From positions 81,051,501-81,115,500 of the forward strand of contig NC_088916.1 of assembly GCF_963576675.1 (NCBI RefSeq): DNA of 64,000 nucleotides. Reading direction: 5' to 3'. Shown piece by piece: positions 44,951 through 56,651 of the stretch. Each line of letters opens with the position of its first letter. Positions within the stretch are counted from its first letter, which is position 1. This DNA comes from Euphorbia lathyris (Eukaryota; Streptophyta; Magnoliopsida; Malpighiales; Euphorbiaceae). Position numbers and translations under genes: made by a program. The notes under the pieces are model-generated. The model searched no databases. It was not told the DNA's origin and saw only the letters and a list, made by a program, of their open reading frames with translations.

Positions 44951-46535
44951 TAGTTGAAGGATCAGATTAGTAAAAAGTTGAAGAATTAAAGTTATTTAAA
45001 ATATTATTTAATTCTTGAAAATTTTCATTTTGAGGTCGTTATCGGTAAAATTTGGACAAATATTTTTTTTTTGCTAACAATAGGTACCAATCTGCAAAAA
45101 AATATGAAACTATAGGGTTTTATTTGAAATTAATCCAAAAATAAATAAAAATACTTTTTATATAGTAATAAAAATACCATTGATTGTCACAAGAACTTAA
45201 CAGTATAATTTTAAATATTTTATTTTGTAAAAGAAACATACCATATATCCAAGGTTGTAAAAGACGCGAGACGCTAGACATGACCTTAGAGGATTAATTA
45301 GAGATTAGTCTGTGATTAATCAGATTTGTATTTTTATATTTTCAATTTGTTAATCAATAAATTATTATATAAATTCAATTAAAATATGCATATACTATTT
45401 AAAAATAATAATATAAAATTATTTATTATAAAAAACATTTATATTCGTAACATATATCTTAAAAAACGTGTAAACATTAATCTTTCAACAACAATATAAG
45501 TAAAACAACTCAAAAGTGTTATAATAAAACAAAAAAAAATCACAATAAAAAAAATTGTTCATCGTTGCTTAGGCGGCGTCCATACGGCCTAGACGGAGTT
45601 CAAACGACTAAAATTTCCTAGAAAAAAAAAACAGTTAGAGAAACTAATCGAAGAAAATCAGGACGAGTCTTAATTTCAAGCACCTAAACGATCTAAACGA
45701 CCTTATTTTTTGGGTAATTAATTTATTAGTCCTTATATTTTGACTAATAGAATCTTCATGAGAGTCTAACGACAGAGACTAAACAGTTCATCAAGAAAAA
45801 TGTTAGGGATTAAACAGTTCATCGAGAAAAAGGTTAAGGACCTTACCTTGTGTTTTTGAAAATATAAGGACTAAACAATGTGTTTTATCAAAATATAGGA
45901 ACTAATAAATTAATTACCCTATTTTTTTTAACAGTTCACGTACCTTTATTTATAAATTTTTAAACTATAAACCTTTATTTACGACTAGGCAAACCGTAAT
46001 ATTGTTTTTTGGGTTAGACTATGCTAAATAAATCTTACTTTGTTTTTACTTTGCCCGAAATATTATTATTATTATGATTAATAATAACACCTATTTTGAC
46101 TAAAAAAAGGTGGGTAAATTTAGGTCAACATCCGAACAACTCCTCCATATTCTCGGGCGGGTATTTCGCTCCATCCCATGTACCAAAATCCAAAACGACG
46201 TCGCTTGAACTCACTGAGGCCACCAGCGACAGCCGCACGATTCTGTGGGGCCACATGGGTCCACAATCTTTAACTCGTCCTCGAAGTATGAGCTTTCATT
46301 ATCAACGGCTCTGATCATCATTCAACACCATAACACTTGGAGGTTGCACCGTACCAAATGGAATTCTTGTCTTTTATTTTTTTTATAGGATATATAAACA
46401 CACTTATTATTGCCAACCAACAACAATTTTATTCCCATAGGATAATAAATAAAGGTAATAATTAATTTCTCTCAATTAAAAAATAAAAATAAAGGTAATA
46501 ATTTAAATTACATTGTCAAAATAAGACCATTTCTT
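44951..46535. other. Intergenic DNA with MITEs and one promoter-like island
   Basis: AT-rich sequence with no gene. About 45240-45620 contains AAGGTTGTAAAAGACGCGAG and GCTTAGGCGGCGTC text seen in plant hAT-type repeats. About 46165-46340 is distinctly less AT-rich, with CCAAAACGACGTCG, GGGCCACATGGGTCC and AACGGCTCTGATCATCATT, which looks like a plant promoter or leader but has no coding region next to it. Confidence 0.4.
45712..45919. mobile_element. 208-bp MITE
   Basis: The ends GGGTAATTAATTTATTAGTC and, in complement, GGGTAATTAATTTATTAGTT are inverted copies over about 30 bp. The direct repeat TATTTTTT (8 bp) flanks it. A related family is split by the LINE at 46671-52784. Confidence 0.7.
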
Positions 46536-46726
46536 ATATGTTTTAGACTAAATAATTTGTTAGTCCATATATTTTTACCTAACACGCTGTTTAATCCTGA
46601 TATATTAATAATATATTATCTAATTCTTAATTTTTGTTCTATTCAATAATTTGGTCTTTTAAATATGATTTTTTTTTGAAACAAGATTAAATTCATTCCT
46701 TAAATCGAATCAGCAACAATAGTTTC

Positions 46727-49700
46727 CTACAACCAAGCCGGAGCAGAAAAAGAAACAAACTCGCTAGCATTGGACAGGGCATGTCGTGCAACAACATGAG
46801 CGCCCCTGTTCGCTAGGCGTGGAGAGAAAGACACTTTATAATCGTGTCGACTACTTAATAAAGCCTTACAATCCTAAATAATTGACCCATAAACAGACAA
46901 GTCTGGATCAACCGAATTGACACTATTAACTACAATCAAAGAGTCACTTTCAAACAAGACATTAATACAATTAAGATAGACACACCAATGCAATGCCTCA
47001 CGTAGAGCTAATGCTTCAGCTTCCCTAATATCATCAACAATAGGGATTATGCGACTACGACAAGCCATGAAGGATCCATCTGAAGATCTAAGTAAAGCTC
47101 CCACCCCACTTTGAGATTCAGCTTTAAAGGTAGCCGCGTCACAATTGCATTTGACGAAGCCTAAAGGGGGGCGAGACCAGCTAATATGTCGTACCTGTGG
47201 CATTGTCGTCCGCGCCGTATGCTCAAGCCGATGGGCAACAGTGTTAGCATTGGCGTTGGCGTCGATGATGATGGAAGTGGGCAGCCTTCGTTGCGCAGCA
47301 AGGCGGACGGTGACTGGTTGGCCCGCCTGAGGATTTAGACTTGGGCGATTCTGTGCGATGCTGACATCTGATTGGGCCACTGAGGGCGTGGACCGGTGAC
47401 GGGCAGCAGCAGGGAGGTTCTTCATCTGGGACTGGCGCCAGGCAGCAAGGTAGTTATCCGCAAGAGAGATAGCCGTTTCTGGTAGTTGGATTTTGCTCTC
47501 CCAGACTATCTGATTCCTTTGATTCCAAATGACCCAAAGCGTCATTGCCATCTTGGTTATGGTTTCCTGATCATTGGACAAGAGTACCTGCAAAATAGAA
47601 CCCGTTAGATAATCAGGTTGGAATACATTCGTATTGATCCCGGATAGGTTCCAACATTCTTGGGCGTATACACAATCCACAAAGAGATGATGGTCATGCT
47701 CAGTATCAGAGTGACAGAAGGGGCACTGCGTTGGGATTGACAACCCCCTCCCTGCCAATCTATGTCTAGTGGCCACACAGCCTGAGGCCAACTTCCACAC
47801 AAACATTCTAACTTTTGGGGGAACATGCATCTTCCAAATTCTACTCCACCCATCATCCTGATTCACATCACCATATCCATCACAAAGCGCTCTATACCCT
47901 GATTTACTTGTGTACATGCCATTTTTGGTGAAATTCCACATTGGTCCATCTTCTACTTCTCTGGTTGGTAAAACCATCCTACACACAATTTTGGCATCTG
48001 CCTCGGTCAACAACTCTTCCACCTTCCCTCTATCCCAGATTTTCCTACCTTGAATAAACAGGTCAGCCACTTTTGTATCATCATGCTCCATAACAACATC
48101 CCCCTGGATCCTAAAAGGTGCCACAGTATTCACCCATGGGACTTTCCACACATATATTGACTTACCATCTCCAATTCTCCATCTAACTCCTAGTCTCAGT
48201 ACCTCAATGGCTCTCCAAACACTCCCCCAAACAAAACTAGGATTATTGCCCAATTTGGAGGAAAGAAAAGGGTCTCTATGGAAATATTTAGCTTTGAACA
48301 TTCTACCCACTAAAGAATTTGGAGTAACCATCAACTTCCAGGCCTGTTTACCTAATAAGGCTAGATTGAATTTTTGGAGGTTCCTAAAACCCAAACCCCC
48401 CTCTTTCTTATCCCTGCTAAGCCTATCCCAACTTTGCCAATGAATCGATCTCCTGCCCCCTGGTTTCATACCCCACCAAAAGGAATTCATTATCTTCTCC
48501 AAATCCAGGCAGAGGGATTTAGGTAATTTAAACACACTCATACAAAAAGTTGACAGAGCCTGAGCAACCGCCTTAATTAGCACTTCCTTACCCGCTGCAG
48601 AAAGGAATCTAAATGACCACGCACTTAACCTCTTCCTGAGTCTATCTTTAAGGAAACTAAAAATTGCTACTTTGGACTTCCCAATAAGTGAAGGGAGACC
48701 CAAATAGCGACCAGTATCCAGAGGATGAAAGACCTGAAGAGAGTTACATACCTCATTTCGCAGATCCAGGCCAACATTCGGACTAAAGAAAATTCTAGAT
48801 TTTTACAGGTTGATAGCCTGACCAGAAGCAGCCTCATACTCGGATAAAATCATCCCAATTTTGTTACATTCATCCATAGAAGCCCTGAAGAATAGGAAGC
48901 TGTCATCTGCAAAAAACAAGTGTGTAATAGTTGGCGCACCCCTAGCAATGAGGCACCCATGGAGGGAACCCTCATTCGCTACGCTTGTAATCAGGTTAGA
49001 TAAGACTTCAGCACACAGTATAAATAGGTACGACGACAGAGGATCGCCTTGTCTCAGGCCCCTACCAGGGTTAATCGGGCCCACAAATGTACCATTAATC
49101 GACACAGAGTACTCCACAGTAGAAATGCATAACATGATCCAATCAATCCACTGCCCAGGAAAGCCTAATTTTTGCATAACAAGTCTCAGGAAGGTCTAAT
49201 CAACCCTATCATAGGCCTTGCTAATGTCCAATTTTAGGGCCACCTCACCAATTCTACCCCTATTCTTTCTCTTCATAAAGTGTAAAGACTCAAAGGCCAC
49301 CATAATGCTGTCAGAGATAGACCTGCCAGGGACAAAAGCTGATTGAGACTCAGACACCAGGAAAGGTAAGACAATCTTAAGCCTATTGGCCAGGACCTTG
49401 GCAATCAATTTATAAAGCACATTGCACAGGGAAATAGGGCGAAAATCCTTCATACAATCAGGCCTATCAATTTTAGGGATAAGAACAATTATTGTGTCAT
49501 TTAGATGTGGGGGAAATTCCTTTCGGGCCAGATAGCCCTTGCATGCATTAACAATCTCGGGGCCGATGAGGTCCCAAAAATGTTGAAAGAAGCCCGGATT
49601 TAGCCCATCAGGGCCAGGGGATTTATCAGGGTGCATTTGAAACATGGCAATCTTGAATTCTTCAGAAGTAAAAGGGGAGCACAGGTCAGCCTGCATTTCA

Positions 49701-50953
49701 GGCGTAACAAGAGGGACAAGGGTATCCACGGCATCATAACATGGGCTAATAGGACCAGCAAACAGATCAGAGAAATAAGCTTTAGCAATAATCCCCATAT
49801 CATAAACTCCTTCTACTACCAGGCCGTTCATATCCTTAAGGTGGCGAATGGTGTTCCTCTGCTTTCTAGCTTTGACACAGGCATGGAAAAACTTAGTATT
49901 TTGGTCCCCCTCCTGTAGCCAGAAATTCTTAGCCCTTTGTTGCCAATATCTAGCTTCACAATCAAGAAGGGAATTCAACTCACTCTTGGCCTGAAGAAAA
50001 CTGACCACATCAGCCGGAACATTGCTATCCACAAGCCTATCCAACTTCTTCTTGCATCCCTCAATTTGCTTTCTAAACCTCAACCGATACTTCTTTCCCC
50101 ATTGTTCCATACTGCTGGCACAGGCAGCCAGCTTTGTAGCAAGGTTATGACAGTTACTGCTTAGCCAACAAGACCTCACCAATACTTTGAACTCAGGATC
50201 TAAAAGCCACTCTTGTTCAAAATGAAAGTGGTTACGCCTCACATTACTAACCGGATTATCAAACTCTAAAAAAATGGGTGCGTGGTCAGAATAAGCTGAG
50301 ATTAGAGTCCGAAGCCGATGTGTTGGGAATCTGTCCGCCCAAGCACTAGTGACCATAGCCCTATCCAACCTCTCCCTGACCCACAATCTAGAACCCCGAC
50401 TCCTTTCCCACGTAAATTGACTGCCCTGTGTAGGGAGATCAATCAAAAGATTCTCTTCCACCGCCTTCTAGAACCGGCGCATCAGCCCCTGAGGGTAGCC
50501 TGGACCCCCAACCTTCTCTGAGTCAGATAGAATGCAGTTAAAATCCCCAATAACCAGCAAAGGGAGAATCGAGCATGAACACAGTTGAGTCAGGAGACTC
50601 CAGGACCACACATGATTCGCTCAGTTAGAATGACCATAGAAACCTACCAACCTCCAATCCCCCTTCTCAGCATCATGCATCTGAACTTCAATATGATGAT
50701 CCGAGAAAGAAACCACTGAAGCCATGTCAGACTTCCTCCAAAGTAGGGCAATACCCCCACTCCTACCCCTACAATCGACTGCAAAAGAACCTTCAAATCC
50801 AAACTTCCTCCTTAACCCATCAATAGAGGAATTAGTAACCAAAGTTTCAATCAAGAAGACCAAATCCGGCTTACTTGTCTTAACAAGCTCACCGAAAGAA
50901 CGAACTGCCCGAGAGTTCCCCAACCCCCGGCAGTTCCAGCTCAGGCAATTCAT
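46727..50953 (-). pseudogene. LINE ORF2: endonuclease, reverse transcriptase, RNase H
   Basis: A single frame of 1,409 codons from ATG at 50953 (MNCLSWNCRGLGN, endonuclease start) to TAG at 46727-46729. It is interrupted by TGA 50621, TAG 50468, TAG 49196, TAA 48803 and TAG 46874. Blocks in order: the endonuclease with SWNCRGLGN and LLVIGDFN (about 1-230); RT with PGPDGLNPGFFQ, SLCNVLYKLIAK, LRQGDPLSSYLF and the catalytic FADD (HLFFADDSFLFF); the zinc-finger region MFVWKLASGCVATRHRL...CPFC; and a C-terminal RNase H with CNCDAA, EAEALALREAL and ESDSLIVV. RNase H fusion is normal for plant L1. The start overlaps the ORF1 stop as ATGA. Confidence 0.88.
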
Positions 50954-52170
50954 AATCCTCGGCGGACCTGCTCCCCAGGTCGCACCGTTTCTGTGTCAAG
51001 AGAAAGGGTAGAATCTACCTGAGATGTAGAAACTGTCCCCTTCGGAATGTTCAGACTCAATTCGGATCCATTGCCCTGCAGCTTGCTCACGATTGCTTGC
51101 ACAGAAATCGAATCCGGGCCCGCACGTCTGTGTTTGCGGTCATCTGCCAGTTCTAACCCCTCCTCATCACTATCCACTGCCATATTGTCTACCTCACCCT
51201 CCCGTGTACTCTGCATGCTCGCACACCCACTCCCCACTACTTTCTTGCCTTTCCGTTTCTCACTTAACTGTCCCGCAGGAGTATTTTCCTTTCCTGCCTC
51301 CTTTTCTACGTTTGACTTCCCTGTTATCGGAGATTTAGTACCTGTGATATCTTTAGTACTCCCACTACCTTGTAATGAGATCATACCCTGGCTCCCCGGC
51401 TCTCTCAGCCACTTCACATTCAAGACATCCCCTACCCTTCGAGTGGGGGCCTTCAACCAATCTCCCTATTCCCGTGTAATCTCCTCAGGCTTTAACATGA
51501 AAATTTTCTCACAAAATCTATCAGTGTGTCCCAGCAACCCACAAATGTAACAAAAAGTACCCAACCTCTCATACTTGAAAGATATATAAGCCCACTCCTC
51601 CTTACCCTTCCTAATCTTCTTCATCCTCTTCAAGGGTTTTCTCACAACAATTGAGATTCTTAGACGCATAAACAGCCGTCTCAAGGCAGCATTATTATTA
51701 GGGTCATACTCAAGATACTTGCCAATAAAATCCCCAATTTGTCTACCTACACCTTCAGACATAGAGCCTATGGGTAAATCATATATTTGAACCCAAAAGT
51801 CTGCAGTATTCAGTTCAACCAACTCAGGGGAAGGCTCATCCTTCCAAACAGCAAGCACAAGCAAGTGATTATCAAATGACCATGGCCCCCCAGCCATAAC
51901 ACGAGACAGATCAACTGCATGATAGAATTCAAATACATACTTATTTGCTGACAGTTCAGAAATTGCTACCCCCCTTCTAGGTCTCCAAATGGTTGCCATT
52001 CTGGCCTTCATGGCGACCGTATTTATTGTTCGATCCGAAAGAAACCGGCCAACCAGGGTTAGCCCACTGTTTTTAGCAATAGGATTGGAGGAAGGACCAC
52101 TGAGGTCAAGGGCCTCCTCCTCCCCGTCAGAAAGGGACAGGTTATTTATGGCTTTCTCCACCCCAGCCAT
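50950..52170 (-). pseudogene. LINE ORF1: DUF4283 and CCHC RNA-binding protein
   Basis: 406 codons from MAGVEKAINNLSLSDGEEE (ATG at 52170, preferred over in-frame upstream text without ORF1 similarity) to TGA at 50950-50952, with one TAG at 51466-51468. The DUF4283 part has ELNTADFWVQIYDLPIGSMS. A zinc knuckle CYICGLLGHTDRFC follows near 51500-51545. The tail is Ser/Lys/Glu-rich. In an intact element it would coat LINE RNA. Confidence 0.85.
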
Positions 52171-52941
52171 ATCAAAATAGGGATTCAGGAAAATACAGCA
52201 ACAACTAGGAGGCAATAAGATTCGCAAATTCACAGTGCAAAGACCCCCAATTAGGACAACAGGTAACAGGGAGAAATCTAACAACCCAGCAAATAATCAA
52301 GAAAGAACCACAATCTTCAGCAATATACTATCCACAAACTTAGCAGAAAACCAGAACCAGAAGTCCAAATGCACCAATCCAACCAGACCAAGTCACAAGC
52401 AATACCAGGAGAATTAGGAAAGCAGAAAACTTACCAAATCCACCCCAATCAGGTGCAAGCGGCGCCGGATTTCTGATCAGTCACCCAAGGAACTGAGAGA
52501 AGCACGAAGCGATTCGATCTTACGATGACTGCCGGAGACAGAACCGATGCGGAACGGAAATGTCACAAGAGAGCGACGAAGAACAGAGGAGGAGCAGTAG
52601 CAAAGCAGCAGGGGCAAACTCTCACAGCGCCGGCGGCGGAGGAGGGACAACCGGACTCGCGGCGGTGCAGGTTCGCGGCGGCGAGGGCGGCAGGAGATTA
52701 TATGGTGGTGGCGGCGGAACTGTTTGGAATTTGGGTATCGCGATTGGTTTCTTGTGAGGGCGTCATCAAGATTTTAGCGTTTGTTTTTAAATATGATTAA
52801 ATTATTTAATAATTCAAATATAGGAAAGACTAAATTGTTGAATAGAACAAAAATTAAAAACTAAACAATGTATTATTAAAATATGAGGACTAAATAGTAT
52901 GTTAGGTAAAAATATAGAGATTAATAAATACATATGTTTTA

Positions 52942-54846
52942 TATGATACAAATGAAAATAAATGATGACGAGTAATATGAACAATCTTCTCGAACCTCCT
53001 TTCTTAGGCTGAAATAGGAATAACAGCTGATTAGTGAAGAGTCGTCGTTCGACGAATAAGACTATTGACAACTATTGTTTTTACATACCTTTTGTGGATT
53101 ATATATCTTATCTATTTATAGTGGATGTCAAGGGTAACTATCGTCATTCTAGGAATGTGCCCTAATGAGTTATTAGATAGGTGTCAACATTCGGTTGGTT
53201 CTGCCATGTTCAGATTGCGACGATGTTAGATGGTGCACCCTGCCATGTAGCATACGTGCTGCCAGGTGTCCCTGTCTCATTGCGCCTGAGGCTTTCGGGC
53301 CTCTAAAGTGTCAGGTGGCGCACAATGTCTTGTACCTTTTGTCCTTTGCACAAATGTTTATAATCTTGATCCAACGATTGCTCTTCCTCAACCGTACAAC
53401 TAACGAGATGAATGGTGGAGATTCCTCAATGTGGCTGAAGGGTGTCGTTCGCATCTTTAAAAAATATTCTCTTTCCTAGATTAGATGGTCCATACGAGTC
53501 TTTCGAATCTAAAAGGTGACATTGATCTACATATAAATGTAAATGATATTTCTATACAATATTCCTTAAGGTATCAATAAATAAAATAATCTTATCGATA
53601 TGACAAAAAGTTGTCTTTAATTATATCAATTTCTAAAAATTGAGAGTATAAGATTATTGAAGTGAGCGATTTTAAACATTAATTAAAAAAAACTCAAATA
53701 TTTTGGAAAGTTTAGACGTTTGAAATTGAAAATTCGTTCTTGATTTTTTTTTTATGATTAGGCACGTGTATATTTCTTAGCTCCTATGGACGTTTTTGGG
53801 TGCCTATGCCACACTAAAAAGAAAAATATTTTTTTTTATTATAATTCACTTTTGAATATTGTCACATGAATTGTTACGTGGTTATTGGTAAATTTTATTT
53901 GTTATTTTTCAGATATTTTTGTTTAACATGCACAATAGAACTCACATAATATTATGTGTATCCCATGATTTTTATTTGCTTCTTATAAATGATAATCCAA
54001 TACACATACGAATTAAAATAACAAGAATCATTAATTGTGAATAAAAAGAGACTTACATTTAATAATGATTGAAATTTATTCAATTTGTTAATATAAGCAC
54101 TCAATTGTAACATATATAGTGTTAAGAGTAGACGTATAATGGATAAGACTCAAGTCGGGTTTACCGGACTTTCACTTAAAGATTTAGCTAAAGCCTAATT
54201 TGACTTGTTAATTTTTAAGCAGGCTCGAATCGAGTTGGGTGTGTACTTAATTATCAAATCCCAAATTATACCATGAAAAATAATGCGTAAGATGAAAATT
54301 TTGTAAATTTTCTTTGATTAAGTTTATCCCATTGAACACGGACCGAACAGATACCCAATCCATAAATATGTCTAGTTAACTATAAAATTAATATTCAAAT
54401 CCATGAACATAATTAATATTAATATTCAAATCCGTTCATGCAAGAGTCGGGCTTTGATGAGCTTGACCCATGATGGATCTATTGTCAATTTTCTTTCACC
54501 ATGCTTGGCCCATTGGACATGGATCGAACAGATATCCGAACCCATAAACATGTCTAATTAAGAGTAAAATTAATATAATAACTTAGACTGAATGTTGATT
54601 ATGTAGATTCTTGAACCAGACTAGATATTTGAATAAAAAAAATTAAAATTAGATTGAATCGGTAATTTTTTTAGGACAAAATCGAATTGTGCCGTTGACT
54701 TAAATTAGATACTATTCTAGAGATTTTCAAATTTATGATAGTACTGAGTAAATATATTAAAGATTCTAGAATCAGGTCAAATATTCGAAAAAAATGACTC
54801 AGAACCGAATTAAATCAAGCGAAACTTAATTTTACCATTGACTTTA
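52942..54846. other. Intergenic DNA with an LTR-like fragment and a 180-bp duplication
   Basis: About 52980-53520 has the look of a minus-strand LTR or promoter: a CTATAAATAG complement near 53116, and moderate GC with TGCCATGTAGCATACG and CAGGTGTCCCTG. I found no terminal TG/CA pair or target duplication. About 54329-54400 and 54509-54575 are diverged direct copies with a 180-bp period (CCCATTG.ACA.GGA.CGAACAG). No gene is seen. Confidence 0.4.
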
Positions 54847-55357
54847 TGATAACAACCAGATACAATTTACGGGATCAAAAGAGGAATTGACCAAACGACC
54901 ACGTATTCGGACAACCTGGAAAGCAATGGCGTATCAAGCAAGACATCCGCATGGCGAATCACTTAGATTCCACCACACGTCATCTGTAGTCAAACCTACG
55001 GGAGACCCGCGATCATGCCTTGATCCGCCCGCCGAACGGTTGAGCCGATTCCCAATAAAAGCAATTAATGGTCCGTTAATGAGCTAACGGTCACACTTAA
55101 GAGAGATCCGTAACCGCCGTTAATGAGGCATTAATGGAGACTTTCGGGTTACTGGGAGTTACGATCACATGACTATCAATAGCTTGCATCACAAGCTATT
55201 GAGGTACACACTCACATTCTCGTTCTAAACCATTCTCTTATCAATACAGTTTATTCACTATTCCAATACTAACTTTGGCATCAGAGCTTCCCCCGTCGAA
55301 CCCAACGACGCCCCCCACAGGGAAGGAATCCGGTCGGAAGTTTATCACCCGTTATCA
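54847..55357. mobile_element. Short solo LTR (511 bp)
   Basis: It begins TGATAAC and ends GTTATCA, flanked by CTTTA on both sides (54842-54846 and 55358-55362). The interior is much less AT-rich than its surroundings (GTTAATGAGCTAACGGTC and similar), with ACTAACTTTGGCATCAGAGC near 55265. No internal region is present. It lies about 200 bp upstream of the transcribed region of the F-box/kelch gene. The ORF at 54887 is within it and is not a gene. Confidence 0.8.
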
Positions 55358-55362
55358 CTTTA

Positions 55363-56651
55363 TTAGATATAATTCCGAAGATTTTCAAATCACCGAACTA
55401 TATCGAACCGTACTCCCAACGATAACTATATCTTTATATAGTATATTTTTTTAATTTATTTAGGAAAATTAAAAAAATGAATAAATAAATAGTAAAAGAA
55501 AACAAAAGAGAAGAGAGAATGACAAATGGGAAAGAAAAAGAAAAAAAAAAGAGCAGAGAGGTCGCTTTTTCATATCAGTGCTGTGTCCCTTTTACCTCTT
55601 TTATTAATTCCAGACCAACCCACCTCCACTTTCCTCTTCCTCCATCTTCATCCCCCATTCCGCATCGCTAATTAATGTCTGCTTAGCTTCAATCTGCTTG
55701 CAGATTCCAATTTTTTCTCCTTATAACTTATCATTGCTTCGGTAGCATTCCGATTTCGTCGCACATTTCCGGTTCCGCGGCTACCAATTTTGCCCAAATC
55801 TTAGCAATGTAAGTTCCGTTTTGCCGTTCTCTGTCTTAGGTTTTAATTGATTTTTTAGGTTTCTAAGTTAATGAGAGAAGGGAGGGGTTTTTTTTTTGTG
55901 TTTTCATGGAAGTTTTTAAGTTCAATTTTTGTAACGGATCTTTAGAGCTTGCTTGGATGTATTTGACCTTTGAATGTTTGTTTGTTGTGAATCAGTTGTT
56001 TCTAATTACTGATTTTAGGTTGTGATTTTGTTTTTTTGCTGTTTTGTTTGATTTTGGATTTCAGTTATTGATCTAAAAAAACACATGTTTATCTATCATT
56101 TGCTCTCTTATTTTGGTCTAGAATCTCCGTTGGAGGACTGTTCTTTGATCAGAATTTGATGTCCAGGATCTGGTAAATAGCAAGCAACTATGTTGCACGG
56201 ACACTCCTCTTTAGTAGCTATTCTGCCTTTCGTGTCTGTTTCGTGTCCGTTTCCATTGTAGTTTCAAGGCTATTTTGTGAAGGTTATGTTTTAGAAATAA
56301 TGTTTCCCGTGTCTGTTTCCAGTGCAATATTGGCAAGCACCTTTATGTATTGCATATGATTGCTATTGGTTGTTGTCTTGATGAATAGTTTTTGTGTACT
56401 GTCTTCATTTTTTTAGTAGGGGTGTCAAAACGGATTGTCGTGTGCTACGTTATCTAAATACTTCATATAAATGCAATAAAATTCGTTTGTGTTTGGAAAT
56501 TGTGTTTTCGTCCCTCTATTTTTGAGGGGGCATAGTCTTACTGGTTGTTCTATTGTAGGGGGTAGATGTTGAGCTTGGAAAAGATGAGAGATGCTGGTTG
56601 GAAGATGGTTAGGTGCTACAAACTGTTGATTGGAGAAAATTAGGGAACGGA
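55363..56651 (+). promoter_or_regulatory. Promoter and spliced 5' leader of the F-box/kelch gene
   Basis: A pyrimidine-rich leader (CCTCCACTTTCCTCTTCCTCC near 55622) ends in a donor CAAT/GTAAGT after 55808. It pairs with acceptor TATTGTAG ending at 56558, giving a 750-bp 5' UTR intron with a T-rich body. The transcription start is probably within 55560-55620. The second leader exon contains an upstream ORF (56566-56643). Confidence 0.55.
56566..56643 (+). CDS. Upstream ORF of 25 codons in the F-box/kelch leader
   Basis: ATG at 56566 opens a 25-residue ORF starting MLSLEKMRDAGWKM and ending LIGEN before TAG. It stops eight bases before the main ATG at 56652, in another frame. It would be met first by scanning ribosomes and could hold down translation of the main ORF. 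It lies just inside the second leader exon, so its presence depends on splicing at 56558. Whether the peptide is conserved is unknown. Confidence 0.45.
   Translation: MLSLEKMRDAGWKMVRCYKLLIGEN

Larger units (their letters stand above)
46671..52784 (-). mobile_element. Full-length L1-type LINE with 14-bp target duplication
   Basis: 6.1 kb on the minus strand, flanked by TTTTAAATATGATT at 46657-46670 and 52785-52798. The A tail (plus-strand T run 46671-46677) lies at the left end. It has a 5' leader of about 610 bp with GGCGG-rich text, ORF1, ORF2 and a 3' UTR of about 50 bp. Six in-frame nonsense codons are its only coding damage that I can find. The short plus-strand ORFs at 52525-52800 lie in the 5' leader. 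Confidence 0.9.
46536..52941. mobile_element. Fold-back MITE split by an L1-type LINE
   Basis: Two arms of about 125-140 bp, 46546-46670 and 52799-52931, are inverted copies of each other (AATTTTTGTTCTATTCAA on the left, its complement on the right). The likely duplication ATATGTTTTA flanks the pair (46536-46545 and 52932-52941). The LINE entered in the middle of this palindrome. Confidence 0.6.

Noticed and set aside
52525..52800. Plus-strand ORFs rich in Gly/Ala
   Set aside because: They are antisense to the GC-rich 5' leader of the LINE and show no domain or conserved start.
52980..53520. Complete LTR in minus orientation
   Set aside because: It has a TATA-like box and GC content like an LTR, but I found no TG/CA ends, partner copy or target duplication, so it is listed only as LTR-like.
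56613..56651. Start of the F-box/kelch protein upstream of 56652
   Set aside because: The open frame extends upstream, but codon 56613 is GTG and no in-frame ATG precedes 56652; MFSERLSGEE fits the family start.
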